Origin: Clostridia bacterium | GTDB lineage: Bacteria > Bacillota_E > SLMV01 > PUMD01 | Length of the DNA stretch: 12,230 bases | Direction: 5' to 3' | NCBI GenBank assembly: GCA_003563755.1 | Contig: PWUB01000334.1 | Span: 1 to 12,230 of the forward strand | Notes under the pieces: model-generated | Database searches by the model: none | The model's input: only the letters and a program-made list of their open reading frames with translations | Told to the model about the DNA's origin: nothing | Position numbers and translations under genes: made by a program | Shown: positions 8,155 through 12,230 of the stretch, in pieces | How positions within the stretch are numbered: the first letter of the stretch is position 1 | Layout: the number at the start of each line of letters is the position of its first letter

Positions 8155-9759
8155 ATGACAGACGTGTACACGGATGAAATGTGCGAGTCTATCCGCAGGG
8201 TGGAGGAGACGCGCGCCCGCAGACTACAGGAGCGACACCCCTCCCTCAGCCCCGACGATAAGGAGGATCTGCTCCGGTCCTTCCATCCCGACTACCGCGA
8301 TGACAGCCAGCGGGCGGTCAGGGTGGGACCGAACACTTCAGACCGCATGCCCCAGGAGGTTGTCGACTGCCTGGAGGGCAGGTCGGTGATCGACCCTGAA
8401 GCTGTCGATCTGCAGGACCCCGATTTTGACGTGGAGGTGCTGGTGATCGGCGGTGGCGGGGCGGGGGTGGCAGCTGCTCTCACCGCCCACGCACGGGGAG
8501 CCGACGTTCTTGTCGTGACGAAACTGCGACTGGGTGATGCCAACACCATGATGGCACAGGGAGGGATCCAGGCCGCCACCAAGGCCCATGATTCACCTGT
8601 CATACACTACCTGGATGTCATCGGCGGAGGAGGCTTCACCAACAAACGGGAGCTGGTGCGGGCCCTCACGGGCGATGCACCCCACATCATCCAGTGGCTG
8701 GAGCAGCTCGGAACCATGTTCAGCAAGGAGCCCGACGGCACCATGATGACAATTCACGGTGGCGGCACATCTCGTAAGCGGATGCATTTCGCCCGCGATT
8801 ACACCGGTGCCGAAATCATGAGGACTCTTCGCGACGAGATCCGCAACCACAGCATTCCGGTCGTAGAGTTCTGTCCCGCCCTCGAGCTGCTGTTGGACGG
8901 GGAGGGCCAGTGTGTCGGTGCTGTGCTCAAGAATTTTGAGACCGGAGAGCTCATGACTGCGAAGGCCAAGACCGTCATCCTGACCACCGGCGGTTTCGGC
9001 CGTCTTCACATATCGGGCTTTCCGACCAGCAACCACTACGGTGCCACCGGTGACGGACTCACCATGGCGTATCGTGCCGGGTGCAGATTGGTGTTCATGG
9101 AGTCGACCCAGTTCCATCCCACGGGTGTGGCCTACCCCGAACAGATGGTGGGGCAGTTGGTCACGGAAAAGGTCAGGGGGATTGGAGCCCAGCTCGTCAA
9201 CGCTGACGGAGAACAGTTCGTCTACTCCCTGGAGACCAGGGACGCAGTATCATCAGCTATCATCAGCGAATGTCAGCGCGGAAAGGGATTTGAGACCGTC
9301 ACCGGTCAGCCCGGCGTGTGGCTTGATTCGCCGATGATTGAAATGATACACGGTCCAGGTGCTATACGGGCCCAGGTTCCCGCCATGTACAGGCAGTATC
9401 AGCGGTTTGACATCGATATGACGAAGGATCCGATCCTCATCTACCCGACCCTGCACTACCAAAACGGTGGTATTGAGATAGATGAGCACGGACGGAGCCT
9501 GCAGGTACAGAACCTGTACATCGCCGGTGAGGCAGCCGGGGGAATCCACGGTCGGAACCGCCTGATGGGCAACAGTCTGCTAGACATACTGGTGTTCGGG
9601 CGCAGGGCCGGAAATCATGCGGCTGATCAACTAGACTCGATAAGCGTGGGAACACCTCACCTGGAGCACGTGGTTCGCTTCAACGAGGAGCTGGCCGCGG
9701 CCGGCCTCGGAACCACCCGATCACCCATGCTCATTCCGGACTACGTCACGAGGGAATGA
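8155..9759 (+). CDS. frdA: Fumarate reductase/succinate dehydrogenase-type flavoprotein, soluble, predicted non-covalent FAD
   Basis: Catalytic subunit interconverting fumarate and succinate, 534 residues, no membrane segment. After a 92-residue N-terminal extension the FAD fold begins (VIGGGGAG, 97-104). Active-site equivalents of E. coli FrdA His232, Arg287, His355 and Arg390 are visible as His321 (QFHPTG), Arg362 (ETRD), His434 (LHYQNGG) and Arg469 (GRNRL, then NSLLD). The covalent-FAD histidine is replaced by Asn130 (DANTMMAQGG). Only about 60 residues follow NSL, against about 200 in E. coli FrdA, so most of the C-terminal helical domain is absent. The ATG at 8155 has GAGGAG at 8 bases; a GTG at 8164 with GGAGG at 9 bases is an equally good start. 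L-aspartate oxidase shares the fold and the missing histidine, but the frdB neighbour argues for a fumarate reductase. Direction in vivo is not shown by sequence. Confidence 0.88.
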   Translation: MTDVYTDEMCESIRRVEETRARRLQERHPSLSPDDKEDLLRSFHPDYRDDSQRAVRVGPNTSDRMPQEVVDCLEGRSVIDPEAVDLQDPDFDVEVLVIGGGGAGVAAALTAHARGADVLVVTKLRLGDANTMMAQGGIQAATKAHDSPVIHYLDVIGGGGFTNKRELVRALTGDAPHIIQWLEQLGTMFSKEPDGTMMTIHGGGTSRKRMHFARDYTGAEIMRTLRDEIRNHSIPVVEFCPALELLLDGEGQCVGAVLKNFETGELMTAKAKTVILTTGGFGRLHISGFPTSNHYGATGDGLTMAYRAGCRLVFMESTQFHPTGVAYPEQMVGQLVTEKVRGIGAQLVNADGEQFVYSLETRDAVSSAIISECQRGKGFETVTGQPGVWLDSPMIEMIHGPGAIRAQVPAMYRQYQRFDIDMTKDPILIYPTLHYQNGGIEIDEHGRSLQVQNLYIAGEAAGGIHGRNRLMGNSLLDILVFGRRAGNHAADQLDSISVGTPHLEHVVRFNEELAAAGLGTTRSPMLIPDYVTRE

Positions 9760-9795
9760 TGCTGGGCTGTTCGTCGCCTGCATCGGGTCGAGGCT

Positions 9796-9814
9796 GCCGC
9801 GGTTCAACGGCGGC
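9796..9814. repeat. Small GC-rich inverted repeat
   Basis: GCCGC (9796-9800) pairs with GCGGC (9810-9814) around a 9-base loop. It is 36 bases after the frdA stop. No T-run follows, so it is at best a weak terminator stem. Confidence 0.35.
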
Positions 9815-9850
9815 CCCGGCCCTTCACGTTTCGGGGTGTCAGCTCCCAAC

Positions 9851-9900
9851 CAACCTGACCCCTCGCTGCCGGTGTACCGGCTCGGATTGGGGTCAGGTTG
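9851..9900. terminator. Long perfect inverted repeat with nested hairpin; possible bidirectional terminator or REP-like element
   Basis: CAACCTGACCCC (9851-9862) is perfectly complementary to GGGGTCAGGTTG (9889-9900). The 26-base loop holds a second perfect stem, GCCGG (9868-9872) and CCGGC (9877-9881), around TGTA. The hairpin sits between convergent stops at 9759 and 9930, where a shared terminator is expected. No T-run follows on either strand, so it is not a classical intrinsic terminator. A palindromic repeat element is the alternative. Confidence 0.55.
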
Positions 9901-9914
9901 AAATCCTGGATTTC
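9900..9914. repeat. Short AT-rich palindrome beside the long hairpin
   Basis: GAAATC (9900-9905) and GATTTC (9909-9914) form a perfect six-base stem around CTG. It abuts the right arm of the long inverted repeat and lies 15 bases past the transporter stop when read on the - strand. Confidence 0.45.
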
Positions 9915-9929
9915 GCGGAGCTCAGCACC

Positions 9930-11651
9930 TCACCAGGCAGGGAGGGTGCTGATGTTGATACCCCACACCAACGGCAGCCATAAGTACGCGACGAGAGCGA
10001 TGACCACGACGCCGGTCATGTTCAACCACACGCCTGCCTTCACCATATCGGGTATCTTGACGTAGCCACTGCCGAATATCACCGCGTTCGGCGGCGTTGC
10101 CACCGGCAGCATGAAAGCGCAGGAGGCTGCGGTTGCGGCGGTCACCATGAGGGCAAACGGGTGAACCAGCATGGCCGACGCCATGGCAGCGGTGACGGGC
10201 ATCATCATGGATGTGGTGGCGGTATTGGACGTGATCTCGGTCAGGTATATGACCAGGGCGACCAGGGTGAGCATGATAACCAGCATGTGCGAACCCTCGA
10301 GGGCCGAAAGCTGCATGCCTATCCAGTTCGCCAGCCCGGTTTGGGTGAAGGCCGCCGCGATCGAGAGGCCTCCTCCGAACAGAAGCAGGATGCCCCACGG
10401 GATATTCACCGCGGTCTTCCAGTCGTTCAGAAAGACCCCTTTCTTGAGGTTGACCGGAATCAGGAAGGTGATGACCGCCCCGATCATGGCGATCACCGAG
10501 TCGTGTATCAACGGGAATAGGTGCACCAGGATGAAGGAGCGAGTTATCCAGGCCAGGGCGACACCGCCGAACACCATGGCAACCAGCTTCTCTTCCCTGG
10601 TGATCGAACCCAGTTCCCGGAGCTGATCCTCGACCAGTTGTCTACCCCCGGGTATCTCTTTGATCTTCGGGGGGTAAGCCACCCGGGTCATGTACAGCCA
10701 CGCCGCAATCAGGAACAGCGCCGCCACGGGAAGACCGTACATCATCCACCGATCAAAGCCGATCACGATGTTGAACATCTCCTCGGCGATGCTCGCGAAT
10801 ACGATGTTGGGAGGTGTACCGATCAGGGTGGCGATCCCGCCGATGGAGGCAGCGTAGGCGATGGAAAGCATCAGGCAGGTACCGAAGTTGAAGCTGCCCT
10901 GTCTCACATCGATCCCAGCAATCCGCTTCTCCTGGACCATCGTGCCCACCTGCAGTATAACGGCAAGGCCAATCGGCATCATCATCATGGTGGTAGCAGT
11001 ATTAGAGATCCACATTGACAGAAAGGCCGTTGCCACCATGAAGCCGAGGACCAGTCGGTCGGGGCTGGTACCGATAACGCTGATGATGTTAAGGGCAACG
11101 CGCCGATGCAGGTTCCATCTCTCGATGCATACCGCGATCATGAAACCGCCCATGAAGAGGAAGATGTTCGTGTTAGCGTACGGGGCCGTCGATGTGCCAG
11201 CATCCATGATGCCCATCAGAGGAAACAGCACGATGGGTAGCAGGGAGGTGGCCGGAATAGGGATGGCCTCCGAGATCCACCAGGTAGCTATCCAGGCGGT
11301 GCTCGCCAGGGTTCGCTGAGCAGGGACAGTCATCCCGGCCGGGGTGGGCATGACAAGGAAGACTAAGAACAGAGCCGGACCCAGGAAGAGACCGATCTTC
11401 TGCCGCATTCCGTAGTCTTCGCCCACGTCCAGGCCGCCGCCCTTTTGTGGATCCCCGGAGGGTATGATCTCGCGAACACCGGCGTCATGGATCTCGGTCG
11501 ATGCTTCATCCTCTGTCACATCCGTCTCTGGCACAGACTCCAGCGAAGTAGGGCCGGCGTCAGCGATATCTAACCGGACAATTCTTTTCGTCTGTCTGTG
11601 CAGATGCCACAGATATTCCCAGAGACCGCCCAGTGCCGCATTCGAGCTCAT
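9930..11651 (-). CDS. DASS/SLC13-family anion symporter, probably C4-dicarboxylate
   Basis: Inner-membrane secondary transporter of 573 residues; the family couples Na+ (sometimes H+) to uptake of succinate, malate, fumarate or sulfate. Both SNT signatures that bind Na+ and substrate are present, SNTATT at 216-221 and SNTATT at 475-480, each followed by a TPP-type motif (GTPPN 278-282, ATPPN 518-522). Many hydrophobic segments run from about residue 84 to the C-terminus. The first 80 residues form a hydrophilic, acidic extension, longer than usual. The ATG has GAGGTG 8 bases upstream on the - strand; an internal ATG at residue 82 (base 11408) lacks a good Shine-Dalgarno, so the long form is favoured. 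It converges with the frd operon and is not part of it. Dicarboxylate specificity is inferred from the malic enzyme and fumarate reductase context; sulfate cannot be excluded. Confidence 0.92.
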   Translation of the reverse strand: MSSNAALGGLWEYLWHLHRQTKRIVRLDIADAGPTSLESVPETDVTEDEASTEIHDAGVREIIPSGDPQKGGGLDVGEDYGMRQKIGLFLGPALFLVFLVMPTPAGMTVPAQRTLASTAWIATWWISEAIPIPATSLLPIVLFPLMGIMDAGTSTAPYANTNIFLFMGGFMIAVCIERWNLHRRVALNIISVIGTSPDRLVLGFMVATAFLSMWISNTATTMMMMPIGLAVILQVGTMVQEKRIAGIDVRQGSFNFGTCLMLSIAYAASIGGIATLIGTPPNIVFASIAEEMFNIVIGFDRWMMYGLPVAALFLIAAWLYMTRVAYPPKIKEIPGGRQLVEDQLRELGSITREEKLVAMVFGGVALAWITRSFILVHLFPLIHDSVIAMIGAVITFLIPVNLKKGVFLNDWKTAVNIPWGILLLFGGGLSIAAAFTQTGLANWIGMQLSALEGSHMLVIMLTLVALVIYLTEITSNTATTSMMMPVTAAMASAMLVHPFALMVTAATAASCAFMLPVATPPNAVIFGSGYVKIPDMVKAGVWLNMTGVVVIALVAYLWLPLVWGINISTLPAW

Positions 11652-11694
11652 TGCGAGGACACCTCTTTCAGCGTCACATCAACAGGACCTATGT

Positions 11695-11727
11695 CATCTC
11701 ACAGCCCCAACACTAATGCATGAGATG
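11695..11727. repeat. Spaced inverted repeat, possible operator
   Basis: CATCTCA (11695-11701) and TGAGATG (11721-11727) are perfect inverted copies separated by 19 bases. They lie 44-76 bases upstream of the transporter start, a plausible regulatory position. Seven-base arms can arise by chance, so the regulatory role is speculative. Confidence 0.3.
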
Positions 11728-11770
11728 GGAATATTCAAGGCGAAATCGGTCATCATTTTCACAGTGATCG

Positions 11771-11787
11771 CAGGGGTGAAACCCCTG
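11771..11787. repeat. Perfect hairpin CAGGGGT-GAA-ACCCCTG
   Basis: Seven-base perfect stem with a three-base loop, 189 bases past the CoA-transferase stop on the - strand and 120 bases before the transporter start. There is no T-run on either side. It could be a leader structure or a terminator stem working with other factors. Confidence 0.4.
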
Positions 11788-11975
11788 GTGTTGAGTGTAC
11801 CATCGTCTCGTGAGAACGAAGGGGATTACCTCCGCACTGATCCAGCCTGCAGCCGCTGCTCCCATGCCGTCGAACGAGGGTGTGAGAAGCATTAAACAGC
11901 CGTGTGGATGCGCATGCGGCCGATCAGTCGGGCAGGCTGAGCAGATTCCTCGCATGGAGGCATATATGCGTCGTA

Positions 11976-12230
11976 TCAGTTCCGTCCGATGATCACTCCC
12001 AGGGGATCCACCTGTTCGCGAAGCCCCCTTAGCTCGCGGTCGGTGACCGGGTCAGTCGTAGCCAGTTGGTCTGACCACACCAGGGAAAACCCGGTACTGG
12101 CGATTATCTGCTCACGAGTGACGCCTGGATGGACGCTCTCCACCATCATCCGACGCTCGGTGGCATCGAAACCCATCACGCACAGGTCTGTGATCACCTT
12201 GTAGGGACCGCATCCTGGTGCGAGTCCCGC
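11976..12230 (-). CDS. CoA-transferase beta subunit, C-terminal end (N-terminus outside window)
   Basis: The frame is open to the window edge on the - strand, giving the last 84 residues. A GTG codon at 12197 is internal (a Val in GPYKVITDL). The sequence matches the end of the glutaconate/acyl CoA-transferase subunit B group: GPYKVITDL, VMGFD, VESVHPGVT, then a TGF motif, and the ending LREQVDPLGV. These enzymes move CoA between carboxylic acids, normally as a heterodimer with an alpha subunit that would lie further upstream, outside the window. The substrate cannot be told from this fragment. It lies on the same strand as the transporter but 324 bases before it, so shared transcription is uncertain. 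Confidence 0.85.
   Translation of the reverse strand, partial: AGLAPGCGPYKVITDLCVMGFDATERRMMVESVHPGVTREQIIASTGFSLVWSDQLATTDPVTDRELRGLREQVDPLGVIIGRN

Larger units (their letters stand above)
9760..9929. other. Intergenic region between convergent frdA and transporter genes
   Basis: These 170 bases hold no convincing gene. Short frames here lack family motifs and ribosome binding sites. The region is rich in inverted repeats (separate entries) and probably serves transcription termination for both converging genes. Confidence 0.6.
11652..11975. other. Gene-free region upstream of the transporter gene
   Basis: No convincing gene lies in these 324 bases; frames of 65-80 codons on both strands have no family motif and poor starts. 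The stretch must carry the leader of the transporter gene and possibly its promoter. On the - strand TTGAAT (rc of 11732-11737) is a possible -35, but no convincing -10 follows. Two inverted repeats are listed separately. Confidence 0.5.

Noticed and set aside
9760..9983. Frameshifted continuation of frdA that would restore a C-terminal domain
   Set aside because: The frames after the frdA stop show no flavoprotein-like sequence, and the region is filled by inverted repeats.
11771..11787. Classical intrinsic terminator for the CoA-transferase transcript
   Set aside because: The stem is perfect but no T-run follows on either strand and it is 189 bases past the stop codon, so it is listed only as a hairpin.
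11713..11992. Small frames of 80 (-) and 65 (+) codons upstream of the transporter
   Set aside because: No family motif, no good ribosome binding site, mutually overlapping, and odd Cys/His/Pro composition.

Overview
The window looks like part of the genome of an anaerobic bacterium of fairly high GC content (roughly 60% by eye). It has strong Shine-Dalgarno sequences, some GTG and TTG starts, and tightly packed operons. I cannot fix the lineage from sequence alone. Anaerobic Actinomycetota or Desulfobacterota-like groups would fit, but this is only a guess. No rRNA, tRNA, CRISPR array, transposase or phage gene is visible.

Layout. Positions 1-9759 (+ strand) read as one operon of ten genes: the C-terminal half of a malic enzyme, then hdrC, hdrB, hdrA, flxD, flxC, flxB, flxA, then an iron-sulfur subunit (frdB) and a flavoprotein (frdA) of the fumarate reductase type. 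Gaps are 38 bases or less, and the hdrA-flxD-flxC-flxB-flxA junctions overlap. Positions 9760-9929 hold nested and overlapping inverted repeats between convergent genes. A DASS/SLC13 dicarboxylate transporter follows on the - strand (9930-11651). After 324 bases without a gene comes the C-terminal end of a CoA-transferase beta subunit, also on the - strand, cut by the window edge.

How the parts may work together. HdrABC plus FlxABCD is a known soluble NADH dehydrogenase/heterodisulfide-reductase module. FlxA and FlxB take electrons from NADH, FlxD passes them to HdrA, and the HdrA flavin is the expected site of electron bifurcation. The high-potential acceptor of HdrBC is usually unknown in bacteria. 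Here frdBA lies directly after flxA, and its subunits look soluble: there is no membrane-anchor gene, no 3Fe-4S-type cysteine pattern in FrdB, and no covalent-FAD histidine in FrdA. I infer that fumarate may be the high-potential acceptor, so that NADH reduces both fumarate and ferredoxin. HdrBC plus FrdAB would be a split version of the methanogen thiol:fumarate reductase TfrAB, in which a CCG domain is fused to the iron-sulfur subunit. The malic enzyme and the possible dicarboxylate importer suggest malate/fumarate dismutation: malate oxidised to pyruvate gives NAD(P)H, and fumarate is reduced to succinate. The coupling is a hypothesis; the gene identities are well supported.
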